A DNA stretch of 13,406 bases from Baffinella frigidus (GCA_026770585.1 MU646589.1:171360-184765), one strand, 5' to 3'. Shown: positions 5,771-11,640, numbered from the stretch's first letter. Notes: generated by a model not told the origin, from the letters alone. Numbers and translations are program-made.

Positions 5771-5933
5771 GGAGCTACACGAGTTCGAGCGGCTGTCCTG
5801 TAGACCCCCTCGCTAAATAACCCGTAACACCACGCCCTCAAACCCTGAACCCCAAATCCTAACGGTGTATCGCGGCAAGACGCCTCGCCGATCAGTCATT
5901 CGGGAGCGGGCCGATGGACCTGACTATCCCTAA
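5771..5933 (+). pseudogene. Exon family 4, copy 3, interrupted by a telomere-like insertion
   Basis: Begins (G)ELHEFER, then a 70-nt insertion (5793-5862) with TAA stops and AAACCCTGAACCCCAAATCC, then resumes exactly at the next codon: RCIAARRLADQSFGSGPMDL, ending CCT AA|GT. The insertion falls between the two CGG codons seen as adjacent in copy 4. Confidence 0.6.
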
Positions 5934-6000
5934 GTTGACAGGTTATGTCTGCGGTACAAATCCGTCAACTTTGGAGTGAAAATGAGCCTGTCTGGGGCAG
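5934..6000 (+). other. Introner-like interval I4 (67 nt)
   Basis: GTTGACAGGTTATGTCTGCG...CCGTCAACTTTGGAGTG...CTGGGGCAG. More divergent at the left, same right half. Confidence 0.6.
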
Positions 6001-6081
6001 GGAGCTGCAAGAGTTCGAACGGCGGTGTCTCGCAGCAAGACGCCTGGCGGACGAGTCATTCGGGAGCGGGCCTATTCCTAA
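6001..6081 (+). CDS. Exon family 4, copy 4 (intact)
   Basis: 81 nt, 27 codons, bounded by CTGGGGCAG|G and CCT AA|GTTGAC (phase 2 at both ends). Reads ELQEFERRCLAARRLADESF then GSGPIP, and would splice to copy 5 as ...GPIPK-ELQEFERR. A charged, probably helical segment. Against copy 5 the changes are CAA/CAG, CGG/AGG, CTC/CTG, GCA/GCG, GAC/GAT, TCA/TCG and GGG/GGA (all silent) plus one A/T change. Function unknown. Confidence 0.55.
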   Translation, partial: GAARVRTAVSRSKTPGGRVIRERAYS

Positions 6082-6145
6082 GTTGACATGCTGGGTCCGT
6101 GGTACAAATCCGTCAACTTTGGAGTGAAAACGACCCCTCTCACAG
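6082..6145 (+). other. Introner-like interval I5 (64 nt)
   Basis: GTTGACATGCTGGGTCCGTG...CCGTCAACTTTGGAGTG...CCCCTCTCACAG, with the best pyrimidine tract of the five. Confidence 0.62.
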
Positions 6146-6247
6146 GGAGCTGCAGGAGTTCGAAAGGCGGTGTCTGACGGCGAGACGCCTGGCGGATGAG
6201 TCGTTCGGGAGCGGACCGATGGACCGTATCGACCTGGGAGACTCCAA
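6146..6247 (+). CDS. Exon family 4, copy 5 (longest, intact)
   Basis: 102 nt, 34 codons, after CTCTCACAG and ending GACTCCAA|GTGCGTG, again phase 2. Reads ELQEFERRCLTARRLADESF, GSGPMDRIDLGDSK. This is probably the parental full exon; copies 2 and 4 end early at TATTCCTAA, where the family-A core begins. The final part recurs at 6550 and 6941. No homologue recognised. Confidence 0.55.
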
Positions 6248-6269
6248 GTGCGTGAACCCTAAACCCTGG

Positions 6270-6314
6270 TCACTCGTCACTCATCACTCATCACTCATCA
6301 CTCATCACTCATCC
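6270..6314 (+). repeat. (ACTCATC)n heptamer array
   Basis: About six tandem ACTCATC units after one ACTCGTC, directly behind an AACCCTAAACCC stretch. Confidence 0.92.
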
Positions 6315-6330
6315 CGAAGCCTTGAACCCT

Positions 6331-6468
6331 ACCACCAACCCTCACAGTCTGGGCAAATCGAAAAAAATGGCTCCAAAAATCCCCTTGAAGGCCGTCGGAT
6401 TCCGACGGCCTCCAAGGGGATTTGGTGTTTGACTTTTTTTATTTGCCCAAGTTGTGAGGGTTGGTGGT
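6331..6468. mobile_element. Foldback element, about 69-bp arms
   Basis: Outer arms ACCACCAACCCTCAC and GTGAGGGTTGGTGGT, middle GGGCAAAT/ATTTGCCC, inner CCCCTTGAAGGCCGTCGGA against TCCGACGGCCTCCAAGGGG with almost no loop. Imperfect in places. Single copy; no frame. Confidence 0.88.
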
Positions 6469-6498
6469 AATCCGTGATCCGTCATCCCTGAGCGGCAA

Positions 6499-6545
6499 GA
6501 CCCCCTACACCCTACACCCTACACCCTGCACCTAAGACCCTAAAG
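6499..6545 (+). repeat. Degenerate CCCTACA/CCCTAAA tract
   Basis: CCCTACACCCTACACCCTAC and ACCCTAAAGAG units upstream of exon remnant 6550. Confidence 0.85.
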
Positions 6546-6549
6546 AGTA

Positions 6550-6601
6550 AAGAGTCGTTCGGGAGCGGGTCGATGCACCGCATCGACCTCGGCGACTCCA
6601 A
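6550..6601 (+). pseudogene. Exon family 4, copy 6 (3' part)
   Basis: GAGTCGTTCGGGAGCGGG...GGCGACTCCAA|GT reads ESFGSGSMHRIDLGDSK, against ESFGSGPMDRIDLGDSK in copy 5. Mostly silent changes (CGT/CGC, ATC, CTG/CTC, GGA/GGC), two replacements. The 5' part is missing. Confidence 0.5.
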
Positions 6602-6605
6602 GTTC

Positions 6606-6742
6606 ATCTCCATAAAAGTATTAATTAATTGCTTCTGGCGCAACGAAATTTACTACACAAATGCTCTACTATTACTTCTATGAGCAAATCGTGTGGTAAT
6701 TTTTGTTACCCAAAAACAAATGATTAATACTTGTATGGAGAT
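6606..6742. mobile_element. MITE family D, copy 2
   Basis: ATCTCCATAAAAGTATTAAT at the left; at the right, ATTAATACTTGTATGGAGAT. Opposite orientation to the 2415 copy. It starts 4 nt after the GT that ends exon copy 6, and TTAAAGTAG follows it, so the whole would read as a GT...AG interval (6602-6750). Confidence 0.87.
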
Positions 6743-6756
6743 TAAAGTAGACACCC

Positions 6757-7100
6757 AACCCTAATCCCTAATCCCTAATCTGATCCTGGATCCCTAATCT
6801 GCACCTTACACCTGAAACCCTAAACCGTAAACGCTAAACCCCTGCACCCTACACCCTACACCCTAAACCTTGATCACCTAATCGTAAACCCGAAACCCGA
6901 AACGCGCCGACCCCCTAGCTAAACCCTGATCCCTGAACCCATGGACTGCTTCGAGCTTGGAGACTCCAAGTACGCCTTCAACCCTAATCCCTAATTCTCA
7001 ACCCTAATCTCTAATTCGGAACCGTGTTAGAGAGGGAACCCTAATCCTTAAATCCTGATCGAGAGGGTTCCTGAACCCTGTTCCCGAAACCGTGATCCGG
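6757..7100 (+). repeat. Degenerate telomere-like tract, C-rich on + strand
   Basis: Dozens of CCCTAA, CCCTACA and CCCTGA variants. The only protein-like island is at 6941-6969. Otherwise I see no gene. Confidence 0.88.
6941..6969 (+). pseudogene. Exon family 4, copy 7 (last ten codons)
   Basis: ATGGACTGCTTCGAGCTTGG then AGACTCCAA|GT reads MDCFELGDSK, matching MDRIDLGDSK of copy 5 and keeping the same AA|GT end. Confidence 0.42.
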
Positions 7101-7133
7101 GGAGTCCCACGTAGGGCCCCTACTTGGGACTTT

Positions 7134-7424
7134 GACGCGTTTGGGGGTTAGGGTTTGCGGTTTAGGGTTTACGGTTTACGGTGAAGGGTGCAGGGTGTAG
7201 GGTGCAGGGTGGAGGGTGCAGGGTGAAGGGTGCAGGGTGCCCTACACCCAAACCCTGCACCGTTAAAACCCTGCACCCAACACCCTAGACGCGCCCCTAC
7301 AACGAACACCCTGAAACCTCAACCCTAGACGCCCCCCCACACCCCACACCCTGCACCCTACACCCTGCACCCTTCACCGTAAACCGTAAACCCTAAATCG
7401 TAAACCCTAATCCCCAAGCGCGCC
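7134..7424. repeat. Large inverted repeat of telomere-like DNA
   Basis: Left arm (about 7134-7213: GTTAGGGTTTGCGGTTTAGG...GGTGAAGGGTGCAGGG) is the imperfect reverse complement of the right arm (about 7345-7424: CCCTGCACCCTTCACCGTAA...). The G-rich strand is on + in the left arm only, an exception in this otherwise C-rich zone. The centre holds more CCCTGCA/CCCTACA variants. No gene. Confidence 0.8.
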
Positions 7425-7488
7425 AAACCCCTAGCGAAACCCCACTCCCTATCTATGCCCTCTACGCTGAACCCCAATCCCTAAGCAG

Positions 7489-7551
7489 GAATGAAATGAG
7501 GAAGTCGTGCCGAGGGGTGAGTCAGGGCACGCAGACAGAGCAGGGGCACTA
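7489..7551 (+). pseudogene. Exon family 5, copy 1
   Basis: After AATCCCTAAGCAG. Reads (G)NEMRKSCRGVSQGTQTEQGH then stop. Differs from copy 3 at AAT/AAC, GAA/GAG, CGA/CGC, AGT/AGC and GGC/GGG (silent) and K/R. It ends early, where copy 3 continues QLKALMM. Confidence 0.45.
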
Positions 7552-7660
7552 ACCCACACACCCTGACGCCCCTCCTCCCCCCCCCCTCCCCCCCCCGGAC
7601 TTTCAAAACCGATGCCATAAACCCCAAACCCGTAAAGCCTCAAGCCTTACCCCTGAACGA
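7552..7660 (+). other. C-rich DNA, no gene seen
   Basis: Poly-C stretches at 7575-7600 and CCCTAAA-like variants (CCCCAAACCCGTAAAGCCTC). Confidence 0.6.
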
Positions 7661-7848
7661 TAGAGCTATTCCGGTAGGACTTGTCGCGTTTTCGACTTCG
7701 AGATTTCAAAATTTCAGACTTCAAAAAGGTTTTAAAGGGCGTAAAACGTTTTAAAACACACCGTTTCAAATCTCATGGTACAAATGAAGTCTCGAAGTCT
7801 CGAAGTCTCGAAATCGAAAACGCGACAAGTCCTACCGGAATAGCTCTA
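7661..7848. mobile_element. MITE-like element E, about 38-bp terminal inverted repeats
   Basis: The left TAGAGCTATTCCGGTAGGAC and the right GTCCTACCGGAATAGCTCTA are exact reverse complements, and pairing continues through TTGTCGCGTTTTCGA. If the outer TA is a target duplication the element is 7663-7846. The interior is AT-rich with TTTCAAA and CGAAGTCT repeats. Single copy. Confidence 0.9.
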
Positions 7849-7861
7849 CACCCTCAAACAG

Positions 7862-7918
7862 GAATGAGATGAGGCGGTCGTGCAGAGGGGTGAGCCAGGG
7901 GACGCAGACAGAGCAGGC
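7862..7918 (+). pseudogene. Exon family 5, copy 2
   Basis: After CCCTCAAACAG. Reads (G)NEMRRSCRGVSQGTQTEQ and then diverges into a CCTAGG-rich hairpin (7925-7966). Changes against copy 3: AAT/AAC, CGG/AGG and AGA/CGC, all silent. Confidence 0.45.
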
Positions 7919-7924
7919 TCCTAG

Positions 7925-7966
7925 GGGGGTCCTATGCTCCTAGGCATAGCCCTACCGTAGGACCCC
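7925..7966. repeat. Small hairpin with CCTACCGTAGG core
   Basis: GGGGTCCTA...TAGGACCCC arms enclose GCTCCTAGGCATAGCCCTAC. The motif content resembles the centres of MITE-B and MITE-C. Confidence 0.6.
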
Positions 7967-8056
7967 AGGGCGGTGTGTGGCCTTAATTTCGAGTAACCCC
8001 AAACCCTAGGATCCTAGGGCGGTGTGTGGCCTGAATTTCGAGTAACCCCAAACCCT
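7967..8056 (+). repeat. Tandem duplication, about 50-bp unit
   Basis: GGGCGGTGTGTGGCC(T/G)(T/G)AATTTCGAGTAACCCCAAACCCTA occurs twice, the second copy running into the acceptor of exon family 5, copy 3. Confidence 0.88.
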
Positions 8057-8062
8057 AAGCAG

Positions 8063-8213
8063 GAACGAGATGAGGAGGTCGTGCCGCGGGGTGAGCCAGG
8101 GGACGCAGACAGAGCAGGGGCAGCTCAAGGCGTTGATGATGGTGCACGTGCAGAGCAAGGCCACGGATAGCTGGCTGTACAGCTCTGTGGACCGGCGCGC
8201 TGTCTGGCGCGGA
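8063..8213 (+). CDS. Exon family 5, copy 3 (fullest copy)
   Basis: After AACCCTAAGCAG at 8062. The frame (G)NEMRRSCRGVSQGTQTEQG, QLKALMMVHVQSKATDSWLY, SSVDRRAVWRG runs to a TAG at 8214-8216. Third positions are mostly G/C, and the first 20 codons vary only silently (plus one K/R) among three copies. It could be a terminal exon. No domain recognised. A foldback element follows 24 nt later. Confidence 0.5.
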
Positions 8214-8240
8214 TAGGAACACCTTCATAGGCCACCGGCG

Positions 8241-8374
8241 TGAAAATGGGGTAGTTAGGCATACGGGATTGCCTAGGACCTCCTACCGTAGGCCGAGATT
8301 TTTTGGTCCTAGGATCCCTCGGCCTACGGTAGGAGGTCCTAGGCAATGCCGTATGCCTAACTACCCCATTTTCA
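8241..8374. mobile_element. Foldback element H, 57-bp arms
   Basis: 8241-8297 and 8318-8374 are reverse complements at 56 of 57 positions around a 20-nt spacer. The arms begin TGAAAATGGGGTAGTTAGGC and contain CCTACCGTAGG. Single copy. Confidence 0.92.
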
Positions 8375-8387
8375 GGCCGTTGCCCTA

Positions 8388-8534
8388 TTAAACTTGAGAA
8401 TGGTTCGCTACAGGGGTACCTCGCTCATAAGAAACGACCCCCCCCCCGGGGCCACCATAGGGCCCTACTGTAGGGTCCTAGGGGGCGTTGGTTTCTGATG
8501 AGCGAGGTACCCCTGTAACCCGACCGAGGCAGCG
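8388..8534 (-). mobile_element. MITE family A, left-end fragment split by MITE-B
   Basis: AAACTTGAGAATGGTTCGC (before) and ACCCGACCGAGGCAGCGCTAG (after the inserted MITE-B) together match the copy-2 end AACTTGAGAATCGTCAGTCG...CCCGACTGAGGCAGAGCTAG. The rest of this MITE-A is missing. Confidence 0.75.
8411..8515. mobile_element. MITE family B, copy 1 (inserted in MITE-A)
   Basis: CAGGGGTACCTCGCTCATAA at the left; at the right, CTGATGAGCGAGGTACCCCTG. Flanked by TA at 8409-8410 and 8516-8517. The centre holds CCCTACTGTAGGG. Nearly the whole element can fold on itself. Confidence 0.93.
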
Positions 8535-8567
8535 CTAGTAACCTCATCCCCGCGCGTGTAGAGTTTA

Positions 8568-8693
8568 CAGGGGTACCCCGCTCATACATTGAAGGAGCCG
8601 TGCCCTCCCCCTGGGGCCACTGTAGGACCATGCATAGGCCTACTGTAAGGTTCCAGGGGGGGGGGGGGGCTCCTTTTGAGCGTGGTACTCCTG
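8568..8693. mobile_element. MITE family B, copy 2 (divergent)
   Basis: CAGGGGTACCCCGCTCATAC...TTTTGAGCGTGGTACTCCTG with TA on both sides (8566-8567, 8694-8695). More mutated arms and an expanded poly-G suggest an older insertion. Confidence 0.88.
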
Positions 8694-8695
8694 TA

Positions 8696-8906
8696 GCTAT
8701 GCCTCGGTCGGGTTGGCTGACTAATACAGGGGTACCTCGCTCATAAGAAAACGCACCCCCCCTAGGACCACCTTAGGGCCCTACGCATAGGCCTACTGTA
8801 GGGCCCTAGGGTGGGGCGGTTTCTTACGAGCGAGGTACCCCTGTAGCGCAGACCCACCATCCGTTGAGATGGTGGGTTTGCGGTGCAAATGCGTTCACTT
8901 TGTGGT
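8696..8906 (+). mobile_element. MITE family A, subfamily 2, interrupted by MITE-B and MITE-C
   Basis: GCTATGCCTCGGTCGGGTTG...CTAA, then MITE-B, then GCGCAGACCCACCATCCGTT...TGCAAATGCGTTCACTTTG, then MITE-C. The copy at 9161 shows the uninterrupted order (GACTAATAGCGCACAC). It lacks the right end. Confidence 0.82.
8727..8843. mobile_element. MITE family B, copy 3 (inserted in MITE-A)
   Basis: CAGGGGTACCTCGCTCATAA...TTACGAGCGAGGTACCCCTG; TA at 8725-8726 and 8844-8845. Removing element plus one TA restores the CTAATAGCGC of the 9161 copy. Confidence 0.94.
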
Positions 8907-8909
8907 ATA

Positions 8910-9010
8910 ACCCTTAAGTGCCCAGGCCCCCAAATTTGAGGGCCAAGAGGTCCCAGGCAGGTCCTAGGGCCCTACGGTAGGGCGTATGAGCCTACTGGTC
9001 ACTTAAGGGA
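8910..9010. mobile_element. MITE family C, copy 1
   Basis: ACCCTTAAGTG...TCACTTAAGGGA ends, flanked by TA (8908-8909, 9011-9012). Centre CCTAGGGCCCTACGGTAGGG. About 101 bp, as in the other two copies. Confidence 0.88.
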
Positions 9011-9052
9011 TAGAGATGTTGGTGGGTCTGGCCACGGAACCGTACAGCTCAC

Positions 9053-9124
9053 TTTTGTGTAGGCGGGGTCGCGCGTGAAGTCAATAATCAACTTAAAAGA
9101 CTTCTGCTCCTCGATCCTCCATGG
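9053..9124 (-). CDS. Weak minus-strand exon candidate (FKLIIDFTRDPAYTK)
   Basis: On the minus strand, a frame reading PWRIEEQKSFKLIIDFTRDP then AYTK ends at a consensus donor (AAA|GTGAGC, + strand GCTCAC at 9047-9052). Composition is protein-like and it is single-copy unique DNA between MITEs. The acceptor is unclear (an AG lies inside CCATGGAG|GATCG). No homologue recognised. Confidence 0.3.
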
Positions 9125-9160
9125 CGCCCGAGCTCACTCGAACGCCCTCTGTTTCCGTAC

Positions 9161-9355
9161 GCTATGCCTCAGTCGGGTTGGCTGACTAATAGCGCACACA
9201 CACCATCCGTTGAGATGGTGGGTTTGCGGATAGTTGAGGTTTCCTCTTAATCCCCTTAATATATTCTTTTCTGGGATACAAATGCGTTCACTTTGGGGCG
9301 GGAAAGAGCCCGGGCTCACCACATTGGTGAGAGCAAATAGACTGAGACAGAACCA
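9161..9355 (+). mobile_element. MITE family A, subfamily 2, complete
   Basis: GCTATGCCTCAGTCGGGTTG at the left, AATAGACTGAGACAGAACCAG at the right. It has the extra hairpin CACCATCCGTTGAGATGGTG also seen at 8696, plus a private AT-rich insertion of about 45 nt (from 9230). Confidence 0.9.
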
Positions 9356-9387
9356 GAGAGTGTGCGTGTGTGGGGGGGGGGGGGGTA

Positions 9388-9507
9388 CAGGGGTACTTCG
9401 CTCATAAGAAACCGCCCCCCCCTAGGACCCTACAGTAGTAGGGCTATGCCTAGGGCCCTTTGGTGGCCCTAGGAGGGGGGCAGCTTCTTATGAGCGAGGT
9501 ACCCCTG
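9388..9507. mobile_element. MITE family B, copy 4
   Basis: CAGGGGTACTTCGCTCATAA...CTTATGAGCGAGGTACCCCTG; TA at 9386-9387 and 9508-9509. Preceded by a 15-nt poly-G run. Confidence 0.94.
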
Positions 9508-9557
9508 TATGGCGGGCGAGTTAGGATCGATGAAGGTGTCTGATAAGCTCTTGGAGA

Positions 9558-9640
9558 AGGTCCTTCAGGTCCTTTAGATTTTTTGAGCTCCCAGCATAGG
9601 CGGACACCGGAACTGGTTCTGTAGAGAGGCCATGCTTCCT
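9558..9640 (-). repeat. Dispersed protein-like repeat, copy 2 (RLCWELK)
   Basis: The minus strand reads YRTSSGVRLCWELKKSKGP EG in an open frame that continues to 9450 through MITE-B. Related at nucleotide level to 4338-4405 (+) and 9887-9965 (-). Probably a mobile-element coding remnant; the enzyme is not identifiable from so little. Confidence 0.55.
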
Positions 9641-9886
9641 TTCGGATCACATCAAGCCCCCCCCTGTACAGAGGATCGCGGCAGAACCGGCTGAAGGGTA
9701 TCCTCATCGGGCATGTGAAGGTCCAAAAGAGGAACGCGCTCTCACCTACACACTCAGGATAAAGCAAGTCGAATGAAGGCCCATATGGTATCCCATCGTT
9801 AGGCTCATAGGAGCTCCAACCACGGATACCTCAGATGTCAAACCATGCAAATGTAGAGGTTTTCCCCAATGTACGGCAGTCAACGG
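9641..9886. other. No gene recognised
   Basis: Unique, mixed-composition DNA between two copies of the RLCW repeat. It may be the interior of the same decayed element. No convincing frame. Confidence 0.45.
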
Positions 9887-9965
9887 CCTTTAGGTACTTT
9901 AGGTTCTTTTAACTCCCACCATAGGCGGACACCGGAGCGTTTCCTGCAGAAAGGCCATGCTTCCT
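9887..9965 (-). repeat. Dispersed protein-like repeat, copy 3
   Basis: The minus strand reads KRSGVRLWWELKEPKVPKG then stop. Upstream (minus strand) are AAAGGACCTAAAGGACC direct repeats (9966-10000 on +), which also occur near 4389 and 10330. Confidence 0.55.
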
Positions 9966-10576
9966 GGTCCTTTAGGTCCTTTAGGTTTTAGGTCCTTTGG
10001 GTTCGAGGGGGAACTGCCCCGCGACCCAGATTTTGCCTGTCACGCAGACTTTTTTCCTGGATCAGGGAGGCTGGAGGCGGGCTGGAGGAAGGGGGCAGAA
10101 GGTTGAGGCCCGATTGGCGACCTGTCGCGCGCCCCTCGACGGATCTGATTTTTTCTGCGCTGTGCCCCGGCCACGCCAGACTGGAGGAAGGGGAAAAATA
10201 TTTTAAACCGTATGTGGGTACGGTATGAACTTTTGAAAACCATTGCCCTTGAGGGAAAATTGACTTTTGGCAACCCCTTCGGGACCCAAACATCCCCTCC
10301 ACTGAACCTATGATGTGAAAAATTAAAACCTGAAGGACCTAAAGGCAGACACTGCAGACCAGTACTTCACTAACACGCTACAGAACAATTGTTTTTTTAA
10401 GAGGGGGGGCTGAAAAGGGGGCAAAGGAGACTCGGCTGAACCTGCATGGGTAGAGTCGAGGAACTCATCCGTAGATTACTCCCAACTCCTCAAGAGTGAG
10501 GTGGGATGTGGCCTTCGACGTGAGTGTAAATAAAAGCACCAAAGCACCAAAGCATCGAAGACTCTGGCGTGGGGAG
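9966..10576. other. No clear gene
   Basis: GGTCCTTTAGG repeats (9967-10000), purine-rich DNA and a poly-G run. One 17-codon plus-strand frame starts at ATG 10446 (MGRVEELIRRLLPTPQE) and overlaps a possible donor CGAC|GTGAGTG at 10519/10520. It is too short to call. Confidence 0.4.
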
Positions 10577-10693
10577 ATGTCTGCGAGCGCGTCCAGCTGC
10601 TCCCACTGCGGGAAGAAGGGAAACAACGGCGTGTTCAAGCGCTGCTCCGTCTGCAAGGACGCCGAGTACTGCGGAGCCGAATGCCAGAAGGCA
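10577..10693 (+). CDS. MYND-type zinc finger, truncated
   Basis: From ATG 10577 (context GAGATGTC) the frame reads MSASASSCSHCGKKGNNGVF, then KRCSVCKDAEYCGAECQKA. Cys8-x2-Cys11, Cys23-x2-Cys26 and Cys32-x3-Cys36 fit the first six ligands of a MYND finger (C-x2-C ... C-x2-C-x4-YC-x3-CQ). The family normally continues W-x2-H-x3-C. Here the final His and Cys are missing because from about 10694 the sequence is MITE-B derived. MYND fingers bind short proline-containing peptides and occur in methyltransferases and many algal ankyrin or F-box proteins; no partner domain is visible. The frame is open upstream to 10496 and on through the MITE. Likely a broken first exon or gene fragment. Confidence 0.75.
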
Positions 10694-10699
10694 CCCTTT

Positions 10700-10769
10700 C
10701 CCCCCTCCACCTTCCCCCCCTGTGGTGGTCCTAGGGGGCGGGCAGTTTCTTATGAGCGAGGTACCCCTG
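10700..10769. mobile_element. MITE family B, right-half fragment
   Basis: GTGGTCCTAGGGGGCGGGCA...TTATGAGCGAGGTACCCCTG then TA. The left terminus is absent; the fragment begins within C-rich DNA directly after the MYND codons. Confidence 0.8.
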
Positions 10770-10873
10770 TAGGGGGGTGGTTCCGGCGTGGGGTTTACAT
10801 ACTTTTGCCTGGGACCGAGCGCGCCCTGGCTCTCTTTCAGATGACTTTGTGTGAGAGAGTGGTCCACTTAGTG

Positions 10874-10927
10874 CGGTCCACTTGTCGCCGTAAGTGGCCG
10901 CGGTCCACTTGTCGCCGTAAGTGGCCG
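10874..10927 (+). repeat. 27-bp tandem duplication
   Basis: Two copies of CGGTCCACTTGTCGCCGTAA + GTGGCCG. Each unit contains an imperfect CCACTT...AAGTGG palindrome. Confidence 0.95.
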
Positions 10928-10993
10928 GGGTCATCTGGGTGGCATTAGTGAAGGACTCAAGAACCTTCTCGCTTCGAAACCGGTGTCGGCAGT

Positions 10994-10997
<4 letters not shown>

Positions 10998-11041
<44 letters not shown>

Positions 11042-11164
11042 GAGAGAGAGAGAGCCAGAGAGAGCTAGAGAGAGAGCGAGCGAGAGAGAGCGAGAGAGAA
11101 AGAGCTAGAGCGAGAGAGAGAGCGAGAGAGAGAGAGCGAGAGAGAGAGCGAGAGAGAGAGAGAG
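10998..11164 (+). repeat. (GA)n microsatellite
   Basis: GAGAGA run with periodic GAGC, AGCCAG and AGCTAG interruptions. It creates an artificial Arg/Glu frame. Followed by ATCCCTTCGAAGCCCGCT in two tandem copies (11167-11203). Confidence 0.95.
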
Positions 11165-11258
11165 TGCATCCCTTCGAAGCCCGCTATCCCTTCGAAGCCC
11201 GCTGTGTGGTACTACACAAATGCTCAACTGGTCCTAATAAGATCCAATTGTGTACCTA

Positions 11259-11379
11259 CAGGGGTACTTCGCTCATAAGAAAACGCCTTCCCCTAGCTAG
11301 AACTCTGCAGTAGGCCTATGCCTAGGGCCCTACGGTGGTCCTAGGGGGGGGGCAGGTTCTTATGAGCGAGATACCCCTG
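11259..11379. mobile_element. MITE family B, copy 5
   Basis: CAGGGGTACTTCGCTCATAA...CTTATGAGCGAGATACCCCTG; TA at 11257-11258 and 11380-11381. The 45 bp before it (ACTACACAAATGCTCAACTG...) resemble the centre of MITE-D. Confidence 0.93.
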
Positions 11380-11420
11380 TAAGGGATAGCGCCTGGGCAG
11401 ACCCGAGGCGGGCCCGTCCT

Positions 11421-11640
11421 AGACCTCTCACCTCTCTGAGAGTTGCAGGGGGGGGGCGAAGACGGCCCCGGGTGCTCCGATAAGCCAGTCTTTGATCTTC
11501 TTCTTTTTCTTTGTCTTCTTCGTCGTCTTCTTCTTCTTCTTCTTCTGTTTCCCCCTCTTTATTACTCTCGATACAGGTCCTACAAGGCCCGCACGCCCAG
11601 AGTTGAGTGACCCAAACGTCAAACACCCGTCTCAGGGAGG
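11421..11640 (-). CDS. Exon family 7, copy 1 (minus-strand frame, lysine-rich)
   Basis: Minus frame: FGSLNSGRAGLVGPVSRVIK, a poly-Lys stretch made by a (CTT)n microsatellite (11499-11544), then KDWLIGAPGAVFAPP. The flanking segments recur at 11808-11920 and, in part, in the 11948 exon. Strand is uncertain: on + the CTT tract followed by CTCGATACAG|G looks like an excellent 3' splice site (11574), and the 45 nt after it are repeated at 11890. Function unknown. Confidence 0.3.

Noticed and set aside
5455-6247. CRISPR array (regularly spaced near-identical repeats)
   Set aside because: The spacers are homologous to each other and coding-like, lengths vary, repeats are 63-67 nt and the context is eukaryotic.
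6361-6440. Hairpin followed by T-run resembling a bacterial terminator
   Set aside because: It is the middle of a 138-bp foldback element in a eukaryotic context; the A-run and T-run are parts of its arms.
10446-10499. Small frame MGRVEELIRRLLPTPQE
   Set aside because: Only 17 codons; start context ordinary and no second copy, so not listed as a gene.
10921-11313. Arg/Glu-rich 130-codon plus-strand frame
   Set aside because: Produced by the (GA)n microsatellite and a MITE-B end; no independent coding signal.
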